A DNA stretch of 64,000 nt from Sclerotinia nivalis (GCA_029531795.1 JAPEIS010000002.1:1240001-1304000); one strand, 5' to 3'. Numbered from the stretch's first letter, positions 1 through 12,406 are shown. Notes: generated by a model from the letters alone, not told the origin. Numbers and translations are program-made.

Positions 1-153
1 GTATTGCTCGTATAGTTGTTGGGATTGGAGCGTTTGGGAGGAGGGTTGATGATGGTTGTTGCTGCTTGATGAAATGTTCTGGTCTCGTTCTCGCCAGGAT
101 GATGAGAATGAAGAGGAAGACGACGCAATTTTTCTTTTGATATTGGAAATCAT
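1..153 (-). CDS. 5' end of an unknown Ser/Gln-rich protein (runs off the window)
   Basis: The minus strand has an ATG at 153 followed by 51 uninterrupted codons to the window edge. The product begins MISNIKRKIASSSS and continues as a Ser, Asn, His and Gln-rich low-complexity stretch ending QQLYEQY. Such composition is common at the N-termini of fungal transcriptional or signalling regulators, but no domain is visible in this piece. The upstream DNA (154 onward) is AT-rich and shows no coding continuation, so 153 is a reasonable start. I do not recognise the gene; its identity depends on sequence left of the window. Confidence 0.55.
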   Translation of the reverse strand, partial: MISNIKRKIASSSSSFSSSWRERDQNISSSSNNHHQPSSQTLQSQQLYEQY

Positions 154-3100
154 GGTGAGTGTATGAATGGATTTGATTGGTAATATGAGGTCAGCTAGCT
201 GCTTTTGGTTTGGGGAGACTTCAGGTCCGGTCTCTGTAAAAGGATGTATGTACTCGGGTCCTATGTGACTTGACTACACTGAGCAGAGATGTGGCTGAGA
301 AGAATATGAAAATGGATCCTTTAGCGAGGCGTTTGGTTGGTTTTGGTTGGTTTTGGGGATGAATAGGCGTTTTAATGTTGTTATATTTGGAAGTCGTGAC
401 TTTTCGGTTGGTCGTCTTTTTCGTTGTGGATATTGATCCTGGCTTTATCTTGGTTGTGTTGGGCCGATGGTGAAGGAATTAAGATGAGAACTCGGTTTGA
501 TTTTATATTCGTATATATAGAAGAATATCAACCAAGCAAGATATCCAATTGATGAATTTCCTGCTATTGGAGCAAGCAAACATGTAATGGTTGGTAATTT
601 GTGTGACAAAGAACCTTGCTTAAGCCTTGATGGAGTCAAAGAACAAGAAGCAAGGTGATGATTAATATGATGTAGGTGCTATGGAGAAAGAACTTTCAAT
701 GAGATCGTGTATTTTGAAACGAGATGAGGTTGATAAACCGGCTTTAGAATAGATGGGATTCTCGTATCGAGAAGATGATGCTATTCTCAATCTTGTCCAA
801 CAAACAATGACAAATGTGCGTAATGCGTGCGACGAAATATCAAGATTATGGCCCACGATATGAATTCCCGAGAATATAATGAATAAGCAGGCTAAAAGAA
901 TAAAAACGTGATATAACTCAAACGCAATAGAAATAATATGAAGTAAGTAACACGCAGAATGAACTTGATATCTAACCAGTGACTACTGACTGCGTCCCGA
1001 CGACTTCACAACAAAATAGAAAAAATAGTTGGAATCGTAGGTCATGCGTGTACCAGATCAATGGAATCAAAATCGGTCGATGCAAGCCAGAGATGAGATG
1101 GACGGCGCGATTTTATATCAAGTGTCTAAGGGGTCGTGTAACTATTTTGTATACATATATATAACAAGCTAGCGAGAGACAAAACCACACATCTCTATCG
1201 AGAACCGAGAATTCGTGTTTCGTTATCCCCGTTGGAGTTTATAGCAGAGATCCGGTATTAGATAGGGTGTTCGGGTAGTTAAAATTATACATCGGGGTTC
1301 GTTCCCGGATCTCGGGATAGATATAGATATAGATGGCAATGTGGTGCGTGGATCGAGACTGGATTCATGTGTGTAAAACGTGTAGAACGAACGTGTGAGA
1401 TGAATGACCTGGTGTGGTGTAACAGGTGTAGTAGTAGTACAGTGCTTGATCTGTAGAGTATCGATGTGAGATCTGATGAATTAACACTTGGATGGAAACT
1501 GGGGTCATGCTGCGTTGTTAATTCCGAATGTATGTGCGTGTAAATTAAAGCTGAAATGCGGAGATGAGCCCGGGTCATGAATGTAGGACGGGAGATAGAA
1601 CTATGTGTTTACGATCGTGTTGGATATACATGTAAGAGTCCTACATGTATATAAGTAAGTCCATGTGTGCAAACTTGGGGGGAATGTGACGGTTTTCCAG
1701 GAAGTGAGTTTGTCAGAGTGTTAGTCAGTGTGTATGTAGGTGTTTACAAGTCTTCTTATTGGGTGTTTGCGTGCTCTGCCACTGTTTTTGTTTAACTTTA
1801 TGACTGAGTCACTAAATACTTTCCAAAATGTTCTCTATCCTCTTGGCTCTTTCGGTCTATGATATTTTTCATGTCGGTAAATGCTACTTTTACTAGGGAT
1901 CTATTGGGAAAATGAACATAGAACTGAACGGGCAGCTCAAATCTAATGCATGATTTGCCCAAACAGTCCCTGGATTTACCAGACATTCCCGATTTCTATA
2001 AACGTCCGTAAACTAACTACATTAAATATCCCGAAAACTGGGGGATGACGATCTGGATAAGGGAAAGAAACACACGGGTTTTCGGGGGTGCAGGTGGAAA
2101 AGTAGAAAAATAGTGGAGGCTCTTACAGAGAGATGGTTATGAGAGACCCATATCATATCACATCAAAGAAAGAAGCGCTCAATCGGCAATCCCGACAACC
2201 CTGCGACGAAAAACCAAAACCGGAAATATTCCTAGTAACCTCAACTTGTAAGATTACAACACAATCGTCCCGATGCAACGAACATCGTTATTGTACACTG
2301 AGGAACGAATCGCACCGTTTCACATGCCACGATTTTACCACCTCCTCGTATCATATCAGTTGATGCCGTGCTCCCGTAGTGGTACAAAGTAAGATCTTAC
2401 ATGCAAATTTATAGATAGGAATGGTGCACACTGAGATCTTTACTCAAATGAAAGACGGCTCACGGATCGTACCCGTTAGTTAACGTTAATGTTTCTATGT
2501 AGTGTGAATAGTAGAACAACCCAAAAATAGAAGACAAGAATGCTATAACGAAAGATGTACATTTTCTTTACAATCAATAATAATATTCCAAAAAAAACTA
2601 GAAAGATCTGGCGTGTTGGAATATTCAAACTAGAAAATGAAATGGCAGTAACTAATATTAGTATCGATGACTCGTTCAACTGATATAAAAAGGGCGAGTG
2701 TGTGGTAAATGTAAATATTTGGCAGTCGTCTAGAAACCCAGTGTCATCGCGGATACTGAGATGAAACTTCGTGGTATATAAATAGAACTGTATTCATTCT
2801 ATCGGAGAGACATTCTCATGTAAGTAATATGTCCAAGTGTGGAATGTATGGGCTGAAGAGCACGCAATATGCAGAGAATATTCGACATATTCCGGGGTAA
2901 CTGATACCCCAAACCGCCAAGCTCTCCACCCTATATAACTTTAAGCCAACGTACTCAAACTATTTTGCTAGGTTGTGTATATATAAATTTCAAATAGATT
3001 CTGGGTTTGATCTCAAGATGATATATTTGCAAGAAAATTCATTAGTATTGAATAACAAATATTATTAATTGCATATCTCGAAATACACGCTGCAAAAATG

Positions 3101-3193
3101 TGTCTAATATGTTTCAAATCGCAGAGCGGCAAATAACGAAAATCAAGCTATGAAAAATGTTGAGGGTATCTGTTGAAGAAGAAAGCGCGCTGG
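154..3193. other. spacer without a supported gene
   Basis: Only short scattered open frames occur on both strands, none with a recognisable domain, intron structure or protein-like composition. The first few hundred bases are the probable promoter and 5' leader of the minus-strand gene that starts at 153. Confidence 0.5.
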
Positions 3194-3604
3194 CTAAGAA
3201 AATGAAATTCGGATATCATGCGGTCGTGAGTACTGTTGTAGTTTATGTCGCCTATTGCTGGGGAAGGTGACGCCCCTTGCGGGTAGACGTAAGCTGAGGA
3301 GGTAGAGCTTCAAGGTCAAGTGTAGTAGTACATTGAATGGCTGTGGTTCTGGTTGTTGGTGGGGTTTGAGGTTCGTAAAGTCTTTCTTGTTGTTTGATCT
3401 CCTGGCAGACAAACTTGCCGAGTCGTCCTTGAATTGTGTAATAATTCCAAAGTAATTCCATCCGAGTGGAATAGTGAAGTCGAGTGGCAAGAAGGCTCTG
3501 TGTTTTATTCGTGTCTCATATTCTTCGAAATTTATTGAGGGATTTCTCGAGGGATATCTCATGTGCTGTGTTCGTCGTTCCCTCATTTTATCTGCGTGTA
3601 GCAT
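3194..3604 (-). CDS. weak hypothetical protein
   Basis: This is an ATG-started 136-codon frame. The middle part (around LPLDFTIPLGWNYFGIIT) looks protein-like, but the rest is low in structure and no family is recognised. It lies just downstream of the charged hypothetical gene at 3716-4087 on the same strand. It could be an independent small gene, a 3' exon of that gene, or chance. I found no splice pair that joins the two cleanly in frame. Confidence 0.22.
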   Translation of the reverse strand: MLHADKMRERRTQHMRYPSRNPSINFEEYETRIKHRAFLPLDFTIPLGWNYFGIITQFKDDSASLSARRSNNKKDFTNLKPHQQPEPQPFNVLLHLTLKLYLLSLRLPARGVTFPSNRRHKLQQYSRPHDIRISFS

Positions 3605-3715
3605 CGTATATTGTGTATCAAGCTGTCTCAGAGCTCGGCTTTCTTTTCCCTCATTTTAAAAAACAAAACAAAATGAAAGGTGAGTCGCTGACTCAACTTC
3701 CTCCTTTCCTCGACT

Positions 3716-4087
3716 TTACATCCTCCTAGCCCACGGGCTCAAATTAACCTCTTTCCTCTTTTCCGCCATTTTCTTCCTCTTCCTTTCCTCCGCCTCTTCT
3801 GCCTTTCGACACTTTTCTAAATATTCCCTGAAATCTCGTCCTTCTTGATTCTCTTCCTCTGCATTATTCTCTTTGGTTATGTCTGTGGCTTCTGCACATA
3901 TGTTCGTTTTCCGCTGAGAAGTATGGGAATCCTTGGTAGAATTGGTTGTAGATGGTGATAGAGGATTTCTGTGTTCTGAATTCGGAGTTCTGAGTGACCT
4001 GCGACGTCGATGATGTTTCTTGTCATCATCCGGAGGAGTTTTGGGGTTTGATGGAAAGGAAAATGATCGGAGCTTCTGTAGGAACAT
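3716..4087 (-). CDS. small highly charged hypothetical protein
   Basis: A 123-residue frame starts with ATG at 4087. The N-terminal half is basic and Pro/Ser/Thr-rich, with a KKHHRRRR run. The C-terminal third is a Lys/Glu/Arg-rich stretch (EYLEKCRKAEEAEERKRKK) predicted by eye to be a helical coiled segment, ending LSPWARRM. The composition suggests a small nuclear or nucleic-acid-associated protein, but that is inference. No homologous family is recognised and no intron is evident. A chance frame in purine-biased DNA is the main alternative. Confidence 0.4.
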   Translation of the reverse strand: MFLQKLRSFSFPSNPKTPPDDDKKHHRRRRSLRTPNSEHRNPLSPSTTNSTKDSHTSQRKTNICAEATDITKENNAEEENQEGRDFREYLEKCRKAEEAEERKRKKMAEKRKEVNLSPWARRM

Positions 4088-5947
4088 CGTTCGCAGGCTC
4101 GAAGCTTTGATAAGGTCAATCTTTGAATGTAAAGATGGTAAAGAGGCTTTTCTCCGAGCTGTCGTGGATAGTGAAGGTGAACCTGTATTCGGCGGCTTTA
4201 TGCAGAGTGCAGACTTTCGATCCTAGACCTGTAAGTATTCAGAGGTCCGAGGGCGTCCTTGTTTCAATTGTCAACAGATTGGATTGATGCTTTGGGTGTT
4301 GTCGCTCATGGATTTCAGTTTAAATATGAAGACAAACTGGTGAATACCAGCAGAATCGAAGTTTGTTTATCGAGATGTCTTCGCAGATTTGGAGTCGTGT
4401 TGATAGGTGCAAAGAGAAGTTTCTTTGTGCCCAAAATACTTCTCAACAACGAATTCTAATTTCCGAATAGTCTCGTGCCCATCGAGTGGTGGCGCTTTTT
4501 GGTTACTGTATAGATATTGAACTAGTCACAATATTGATTGAATTGTGAGGAGGCATAAACGTCGGTGTCGTGTGAATCAAAAATGCTGCTTATCGTTTAT
4601 AAACCTGAGGATAACAGAACGATGATGGTGTTTCTGCTCCTACTCCAAGGTCTCGCTGGGAAGATATCGTCGATCTGCTATGTTGTATGACAACCAAGGT
4701 CACAAATCTGCTCGGAACCAGGATCCAATTCTTTGTTCCCTGGATTGGCTCCTCCTGTGTGCGTGACCGAAAAACCAACCAATCCAACCCTCGTATCTCA
4801 ATTCCGATTCCCAAGTTTGCTTAAAGGTTTCCCCCTTTCCGCTTTCTCGTATTTTATCGTTTCTATTGTTTATGTTGTACAAATTATCTGATTAGATGCA
4901 ACCTCAAAAGAATACCCCTTCTTGGCGAAAGTCCCCCAGTCCATATTTAAAGTAGTTACTTTGAATTGAATCATAAAAGGAAGCCAGAGAGAAGCTTCCA
5001 GTGCTAGTCTGCATAATTTCCACTCATTTCCTTGCTAATCAGGTTAGTGATGTATGTAAGAATGGTCTGATTCTTCTGATTCTTACCCGTCCTAGCCCGT
5101 CTAGTTGGGATCTACTCCGATTTCAAACTCTCTTTTACTTTGATTTGAGTTTGTTGCGTACTAGAAGATAGCTAGAAATCACAAGGCTATCACAAGCTTC
5201 CTTCTTCGCAGATCAGTGGGCTCTTGTGGGAATAGTGCACATGTCAACTGCTTTAGCTCTTGCAAAAGTTTCAGTTGGTACGATTCAAGTTTTCACTGGC
5301 TCACTGAGAAAAAGGTGGAAAAGCGGTCCAGATTTTTCCAATTCCAATTGTGGCGTTGCAGTGGTATTTCCAGATAAGGACTTGGAAAGATAAGGACTTG
5401 GAGAGTGGCGGGGTAGGTTTTTCTATCATCACGTGCAAGATGGAGGGGCAGAGGGGTAACTATTCGAATGGATGAGTACCTAGATGCATGAACCTTGGAC
5501 CTCATATGTGCTCAATCGTTCGTTTACTCTCAAAGAACTGGTCTTGGAATTGCATGTGAGGCTACTTCTTTCGAGTTTATAAACCCTAATTATTCATCGT
5601 TTCATATTATCTAATTACCCAGGAAAACTAGAATCTATATTGTCAGATTATCCAACAAGACGACTCCAAGGAGAAGACTCTGGATAACCCTGAATAAATT
5701 CCGAGAATTACCTATGAATCTATCATCTCCTAACTTCGAAGCCATCTCAAAACGAAATTGTGTGGCCCTTTTCATCTCACCATGAGATTCGCAGCCCTAG
5801 AAAACTCCAAATGTGAACTTTTCGAAAGACTCCATCCCTTGACATGTTCTATTCTGCGAAAAGCTCCATATATGCATTCCCTAGAAAAAGTCCATATGCA
5901 ATGTCCCCAACTCCGTATTCGATGCATAAGCTAAAGCCAGTTGATCC
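4088..5947. other. spacer without a supported gene
   Basis: Several short frames are present but none shows a domain, signal peptide or splice structure. The right part is the 3' flank of the minus-strand membrane-protein gene that ends at 5948. Confidence 0.45.
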
Positions 5948-7284
5948 TCATGCTGGTAGCTCAGCGGGTCCAATGGCATCAGCATGCATTTCATATACAG
6001 GATTATCAGCATACGCGCTATGCACACTTGGTGCACCACCTGGTGTCGTGACCATTGAAGTGCGAAGTCCACCATTATGAATACTACCATCATCAATATT
6101 CGGGCTACCAAGTGGACTATCCATATAACCCATCTCATGGTATCCTTGGCCAGGGCCTCCGGTGAGCTTCGACGACCTGACGGAGTGGTGAGTAAAACAG
6201 GCGTGAGTGGAGCCTATCACATTGGGTGGATCTGGGTCATCAGACGAGGAATGTCCAGGATCATATGCGAGAGCTCTGCTGGCTCTTTTTTTGGACTCTC
6301 TGCGACGATGGAAGAACCAGGAGAGGCCAGCCAAAATTGAGACAGCACCAAGTCCACCGAATACTCCCCCCATTATTGCTCCTAATGAATGATTGCTATC
6401 TTGAGGGCTCATGTCGACAGTGCTACTGTTACCTTCCCCGCTTGGATTTGCAACTGAGATAGTTAATGTGCTCGAACTTGCTGATGTAGATGTAGATGTC
6501 GGTGTGGCAGCGGTAGTAGTAAATAGGGTAGCGAGATTCACAGACATTGCTGTAACCAAAGTGGCATCCCAAGTCTGCCAGCTTTGTCGATCGCTACATG
6601 TAATAGATGTATAGACATAGGTTTCTGTCACGAGATACCACATGGCGCAATAATCATTTCCATCTCCATTTCCATTTCCACCGCTGTTAACCCAAAAAGT
6701 CAGCACAGTATTGTCAATTTTAAAGCTGCACACTATAATTTGTGGTTTCCTCCTCTTCCCGCTCCTCCTTCTTTCATTGTAGGCTGGGCAATTTTTAAAA
6801 GAAGATATAGCAAGCTCACATACCAAGTTGTAACACTCATATTAGGTACAGAAGTTCTTCCACAACTACTCGTACAGGCATGTTCATCCACGCAGACCTC
6901 CGGCCATCCACAGTTATTTGGATCCGAGATGCGCGTAGCACAGGCTCCAAACATTAATCCATTCTCATCAACCAAACAAGTTTGTCCAGAGTCTAATTCA
7001 AGACTGAAACCTGGGATCTGATAGTCTCCACAGGATTCTGGGTACAATTGCCGTTTGGCGACTTGGAAAGTGGGGAAAACGGATTTGCGTGGAGGAGAAG
7101 TTGGCGCAGGTGCTTTTGTGAGAGAAATACCCGTTGTTGGGGTTTTGATATCCTTTGAGATAGAGGTTTGTATCGGGGAGGGACTTTGAGGCTTCAAGCC
7201 AGTAAGCGCAATCTTGTTTGAGGTGGCATTGTTTATAAAACAAATGGTAATAATCCAAGCAAGAACCAAAATATTTCGAGGCAT
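5948..7284 (-). CDS. secreted Cys-containing, Ser/Thr-rich single-pass membrane protein (paralogue A)
   Basis: Two exons (7284-6824 and 6683-5948) joined by a 140-bp intron with GTATGT donor, CTGAC branch and AACAG acceptor give 398 residues. An N-terminal signal peptide (MPRNILVLAWIITICF) precedes a short Pro/Thr-rich region. A Cys-containing module follows, with CGDYQ, CATR, CVDEHACTSSCG, and across the splice junction TCGGN and DYCAMWYL to TSITC. Next come a Ser/Thr-rich stalk, a transmembrane segment near GAIMGGVFGGLGAVSILAGL, a basic RRRESKKR stop-transfer and a cytoplasmic tail ending YEMHADAIGPAELPA. The layout is that of fungal cell-surface sensor-like proteins; the ligand is unknown. 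The downstream plus-strand gene at 10035 shares the Cys module, splice position and layout, so the two are paralogues. Confidence 0.82.
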
Positions 7285-7496
7285 CTCTCCGATCTGAGGT
7301 TGTGTCTTGTAGATGTTATGCTGGCATCTTTAAAGATCAAGAAAGATAACAAGGTAAATGAAAATAAACTAAGAAACTAAGATGCAAAGCAAAAGATCAG
7401 TATAACTGCAATGATAATTATTCACTTCAGAAGAATTTCTCTTTTCTTGTTATTGTTGTTGTTGCTTTGGTTGACCAATGAATAAGAGATATAATA

Positions 7497-7727
7497 GTCG
7501 GCTCTCTATAACTCAGCCGCCTACTGTCGTAGTCGGGGAAAGCAATTTGTCCCCTAATAATTTTGATATATTTATTGAAAAAAAAAAAAAATTTATCATT
7601 AGATTTATATAATCAGATTGAGTTTGATAATTTCAAAATATTTGAATAATTTTAAGTATATTATATATTCGGGACAAATTGCTTTCTCTGATTACGTCAG
7701 TAGGCGGCTGAATCATAGAGAGCCGAC
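7497..7727. mobile_element. MITE with ~59-bp terminal inverted repeats and TA target duplication
   Basis: The ends are near-perfect inverted copies: positions 7495-7553 and the reverse complement of 7671-7729 match at 53 of 59 bases, starting TAGTCGGCTCTCTAT. The element proper (231 bp) is flanked by TA on both sides, as expected for Tc1/mariner-derived non-autonomous elements. The core (7554-7670) is very AT-rich, includes a long A run and has no coding capacity. It sits about 210 bp upstream of the start codon at 7284, in that gene's probable promoter. Confidence 0.85.
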
Positions 7728-8581
7728 TATTAATCAGAAACCAGCAAAGGTAAAGTTTGGACAAGAATATTCGAAAAATCATCATAATAAATGCTGACTC
7801 TATAGACCTATATAATTAAATATTCTCAGGCTTCCTACAAGTACCTAATTAGTTTCAGGCAGAACAGAGACTTCCAAACCAATTATTGAATCATGAATGA
7901 TCAAGAATCAACTGAAATAGAATAACAAAATACACATTGGGGAAGTTTCCGTAAGCATTTATGATACTCCTCCTTTCCGTCTAATAGATTGATATCTGTC
8001 TGTACTTTCTCCACAGCAATGTAATTACGGTCCATTGTTAATACCAATTGTTAAATACATTACTTTCCCTACATATTGTGAAAGAGGTAGGTCGAGATAC
8101 GTGCGTCCTAATAGCACACTGCGAGGGGGAATAGGATATGAACTGATCAGACTACATTGTATAAACTTCGAATAGTAGAACTAATATGATTAACAATGGG
8201 TTAGGGTTATATACAATAAGTATACAAAAAGACTAATGGAAAACGATTGATTATTCAAGAAGGGAAGAGCGAAGCCCTTTCCTTATATCTAACTACGAAG
8301 GATCATATGACCTATTGTCTATGAACTAGCTACGTATTTGGCCCCAATAACCCAACTTTCTCACAATATATACAACAATAGGGCTTTCCCTTTCACATTC
8401 CGTGTCTGTTCCAACTCATACTTGTGAATTAACTTCTACATATAAAGGTATTGAGTTGCTATCCTAAACAAGGGAAAAAAACAAGTTGTTAACCTTTGCT
8501 ATCGCAAAAGAAGTACTAGGTAGCCAAGTACAAAGCTGAGGTCCAAACTGTCCAAATTCATAAGCATAAATCTTATGAACA

Positions 8582-9390
8582 TCAACTATAGAATAGGTTT
8601 CTCATCTTTCTTAGCTTGTCTGGCAACATATACTTTCTCCCTCTTGCTAATTCTTTTCTCTTCCAGTCCCTAAATTGCATCAGGAGTCCCACACAAAGAA
8701 CAGCATACATCGAAAAAAGACAGATCAAGCCGTCCATACTTCTCAGCAACCAAAATATTCTCCGCAAAGCCCATCTCAAAACTGCCTCCTCAAACCATTT
8801 CCACCGGACCTTCTGGCCAGTTCTTTTAGGTATACCGCCATCACTTAACCTCAAAAAATCTCCTCTGAGCAGGTGTTATACTCAGAGAGAAAGCTGCAGG
8901 GAAAACATCCAACCTTCCAGCGCGAGGTTCCGTAATGAAGCAAGCGCTTCTATAGATTCAATAGCTTCAAGGGTAGAATGATTGTTGTGGGTATAGTACT
9001 TAAGGGCTATCTCGTGCCTTTTACACTCTAAAAGCAAGAGTACGTGGAATGTTCGAGTGTCTGAATTGGTGAGTGAAATGATGGATAGCACAAAAAGCTC
9101 AGGAGCAGTAAACTATACGGCCTTACAAAGTCCATCATCAAAACACAAAAAGGTCTTTGTGGTGGCAGTGTGCTGGATTCGAATCTACTTTTCCGAAATT
9201 GGAATGATGTTTGTATTGTGGAATAAACATCTCCAGTAGCTGTCGAAATGACCTGAGAACAATAGGTATATGATTTATGTCCTGCCTCGGACTCGACTGA
9301 GCAAAATATCAATACACCATCAAGACTGTGGGAGAATGATGATGATGACAACGCAATTGCGGCAATGAATCGCGATGGTTTAAGAAGCAT
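8582..9390 (-). other. possible degenerate or multi-exon gene, unresolved
   Basis: Three minus-strand frames lie in order. The first, from 9390, has a signal-peptide-like start (MLLKPSRFIAAIALSSSSFS) and a short stretch with HKSYTYCSQ. The second is a hydrophilic helix-like segment (EAIESIEALASLRNLALEGW) at 9030-8882. The third is an 85-codon frame with a membrane-like segment (LICLFSMYAVLCVGLLM) and a basic tail at 8854-8582. They look like pieces of one protein, but I could not join them with good splice signals. It is either a decayed gene or chance. Confidence 0.25.
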
Positions 9391-10034
9391 GCTGATAGTT
9401 TTAAACTGGCCATGATCGTGCCAGATCTCTTGTTTTTAATCCAGCCTGTATCTGTATTATTGAACTGAATGATGTTGGTGCTGGGCACCACGGGTATCTT
9501 CAGGTGAAGTTCAAAATGGGAATGTAATTGCATCGCCTATCTGCTAATTAATGGATCTGGGCTTGAACCAGGATTCTCAATCCTCTGGAACCGAGAACAA
9601 CATTTACTTCGCACGCGTTAGGAGCATTTCCAGATCGGGATATCTTTCCGGTTAATACCTCGACAGTAACGTCTTATTAAAAGTGATGTGAGGAGGGATG
9701 TTATGTTATGTTACTTCTATTTTACCAATTCGGGATTGGAGCAAAGGTTGTTGACAAAATTCTTTGACTTGGACACCAGCTTTTTGATGGCTCGAATTAC
9801 TTGTCGACTGGTAGCAGAAAAATTGTCGTCCTCACGGAAACAGACATTAGATTGGATGAAACGTGATCGAAAGGCGTTGCAGGTGTCACATTTCCGGGCT
9901 ACAGCATAACCGCCACACAAATGAGGAAACTTAAAAAAGCCATCATCAGTTCTCCGGAACCGGAATTCCCCCTATAATTTCTTCCTCTCTTCTTCTACAA
10001 TGTGTGCTCAAATTTAACCAGGTTGCCAAAAGCA

Positions 10035-11093
10035 ATGATGACTTCCCTAGTATTTTCGTTTCTAGTCTGGGGTATCAACGCCTCGCTCGTCGCATTTCCA
10101 TCACCCCATCTAACTCCTGCCCCCAATGTGCCAATAAGATTGAACAAGCGTCAAACAGCCGCTCCAATGGAAACATGTGGTTACGCCAATGGTAACGCGA
10201 TGGCTCCTCGTATGGCAGCACCTGGATATTTCTGCGGAAAAGACAGTACCGACAGTTTATGGAGATTCTGTTTAGATACTGTCGACGTTGCTGATTGCGG
10301 GCTATCTGGTTATTGCGTCGATTTTGCAGCATGCTCCACCGGGTGCGGAGTTTCTGGCTTAACAGCTGTGATTTGGTATGCACTGCTCCAGCTTGTCTAG
10401 GAAATGAAACTGAATTATTTAACCAGTCAGGCTTCTTACTGCTTTTCGGAGTTTCTAGTGTCTAAGGACCAGACATACACGCATATCACATGCGCAAATT
10501 CTCCAGGCTCTGGCTTATACTTAGCGGTTCCAACAACTTCTCTCTTCTCAGCAAGTGTAGTTTCTTCGTCACAAGCGGGGGCAATCATATCGACTATAGA
10601 GAAAACAGTGACCATAACTTCTTCGAATTCGTCTGCTACAGCCCTAGTAATTCCTTCTTTGACAACTCCAGCAACGCCATCCTCTATAACACCTACAATA
10701 TCATCCACCTCGGCGAGTATCGCCCCAGAAGCCTCATCCAATACAGATGTAGCCCCCAATGACACGAAATCTACACCCAACAATGTGCCATTAGAACCTA
10801 TCATCGGCGGAGCCCTTGGAGGTCTCGCTCTCATCCTTCTCACAATTATCTCACTCATCATTCTGAAGCGACGTCATGCCTCAACCCAGAAAGCCGATGA
10901 GCATGGATCAGCTGGCCGGCTACAAGTCATGACAAATACAAGTGGAGCCCAAGGAATCCATTTTCAAAACGACAGCTGTGCCAACGGGCTTCCAAATCCA
11001 AATGCAGCCCTGAAAACACATGACGGTACATTTTCAAGAAATGGTAGAGAAGATAGCGAACTCAATCCCTTGGAGCTGGATGCAGGGCAATGA
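10035..11093 (+). CDS. secreted Cys-containing, Ser/Thr-rich single-pass membrane protein (paralogue B)
   Basis: Exons 10035-10375 and 10427-11093, joined by a 51-bp intron (donor GTATGC, acceptor AACCAG), give 335 residues. I chose the ATG at 10035 because it directly precedes the hydrophobic signal peptide (MMTSLVFSFLVWGINASLVA); an in-frame ATG at 10002 would add 11 polar residues. The Cys module (ETCGYAN, GYFCGK, RFCLDTVDVADCGLSGYC, CSTGCG, and across the splice VICQASYCFSEFLV to THITC) matches that of the gene at 5948-7284. A Ser/Thr-rich stalk, a transmembrane helix around IIGGALGGLALILLTIISLI, a basic KRRH stop-transfer and a tail ending NPLELDAGQ follow. It is a probable surface sensor or adhesin-like protein; function unknown. 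Confidence 0.82.
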
Positions 11094-11479
11094 TTTTATC
11101 TTTGACAAAGCAATGTCTATGGGATAAACCACGTTGTATAGTGACAAACTGCAAACATTAAAATTGTCTTCTAAGATGATTCAAAAGCAGTCAAAAAATG
11201 AAGAAGATTTCCGATGGTGCAGTTTTATCTCCATCTCCAGTTCTTGTAAGGTAGTATTAGGAGGTGGTGCCTTGTATTTTTGGTCCTGCATAAGTAATAT
11301 CAACTGTTGTTGTTTGGTTGGTGAGAGGCTACTTTAGTCGAACACTATACACCTTTAGCCCTATAGAAAACGCCTGAGGTGTTATAGAAGTGCGGGACAC
11401 ATTTTGTGATATTTTAGAAGGTAATAATAGCCGCCTTGTCGAAACGACGACTATGAAGATTTCCTCACTCCAAAATATA

Positions 11480-11960
11480 TTTCATGTGGACTTTCCCTTC
11501 AGATGCGCTGGATCATCTTCTAGAGAATTCATCTTCAGGAGAATCCATCTTCACTACATCCGGCTCTCTCATCACTTCATTTTTCGGCCAAAAAAAACCC
11601 CGTGGAGATCACAGTATCAGTAACCACAACAGCCAGCGGAACTTCCTCTTCCCACTCCCCTCTGATTCTATAGCCCCAGCTCCCAGATCTCCTCCCAAAT
11701 GCAATTTGAAAGCTTTAATTGACATCATCCTTGGCGTCCTCACATTCCGTCTTCTCTTAATCCTCACTCTCATCTGAATAGGAAAATACCGGCACGCGCG
11801 AGAAAAGAAATCCAGCACTTCAAAAGCTGAAATTCATACGAACTTCTTCTTCAGTATTCTTCCAGAAATTGTGGAGTCATTTGCGAGACTGATGAGGTCC
11901 ATGAAATGCATGATGACCATGGAGAATTGCGGAAATTGGATATTGCAAGAGCGATTGCTG
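11480..11960 (+). pseudogene. decayed third copy of the Cys/Ser-Thr-rich membrane-protein family
   Basis: Downstream of paralogue B, fragments in order resemble the same protein layout but in shifting frames with stops. A Ser/Thr stretch (VSVTTTASGTSSS) lies near 11605-11640. A hydrophobic segment (ALIDIILGVLTFRLLLILTLI) lies near 11710-11777, followed after one stop by a basic juxtamembrane run (KYRHAREKKSSTSKAE). A tail-like EVHEMHDDHGEL near 11890-11930 resembles YEMHADAIGPAEL of paralogue A. No signal peptide or Cys module is intact. This reading is inference from order and short similarity. Confidence 0.45.
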
Positions 11961-12406
11961 GAAGGATCGGGAGAGTGAGCGTCAGGTAATTGGCTGCTAC
12001 GCCTGTGGTGGGTGGAAGATGAAATGGTAGGAGAGGTGCAGTGCAAGAGAGTTGGAAGGGGATGTAATGCGAGGATAAGTGTTAAGGAATCGGATTGGGG
12101 TATATTGTGAGGAATGGATGGAGAAGTGACAGTATGACACAGGTATTTGAGCTTGATGGATAATCCTACATATAAGACATGATTAATGTCAAAGTACTAA
12201 TGAAAACGTTATGAGCGAAGCAAACTAAACTACGGATCTATGTCCGGCACTTGCCAGGGAAATATATCGAGGTCAAGGTGTTTTGGATGAGAACAACAAA
12301 TAATGCATCGTAAATCATGACATTGCTTATTCGTGTTATTTACAAACAGCAGATAGACTCCTAAATCCCATTATCCATTCCATCCCATTTAATTGATATT
12401 CCCTTC

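Noticed and set aside
9550..9645. tRNA-like sequence on the minus strand with GGTTCAAGCCC and GATCTGG/CCAGATC ends
   Set aside because: The B-box-like word and an end-pairing stem exist, but no consistent D-arm, anticodon arm and T-stem can be folded together; at most a degenerate tRNA-derived fragment.
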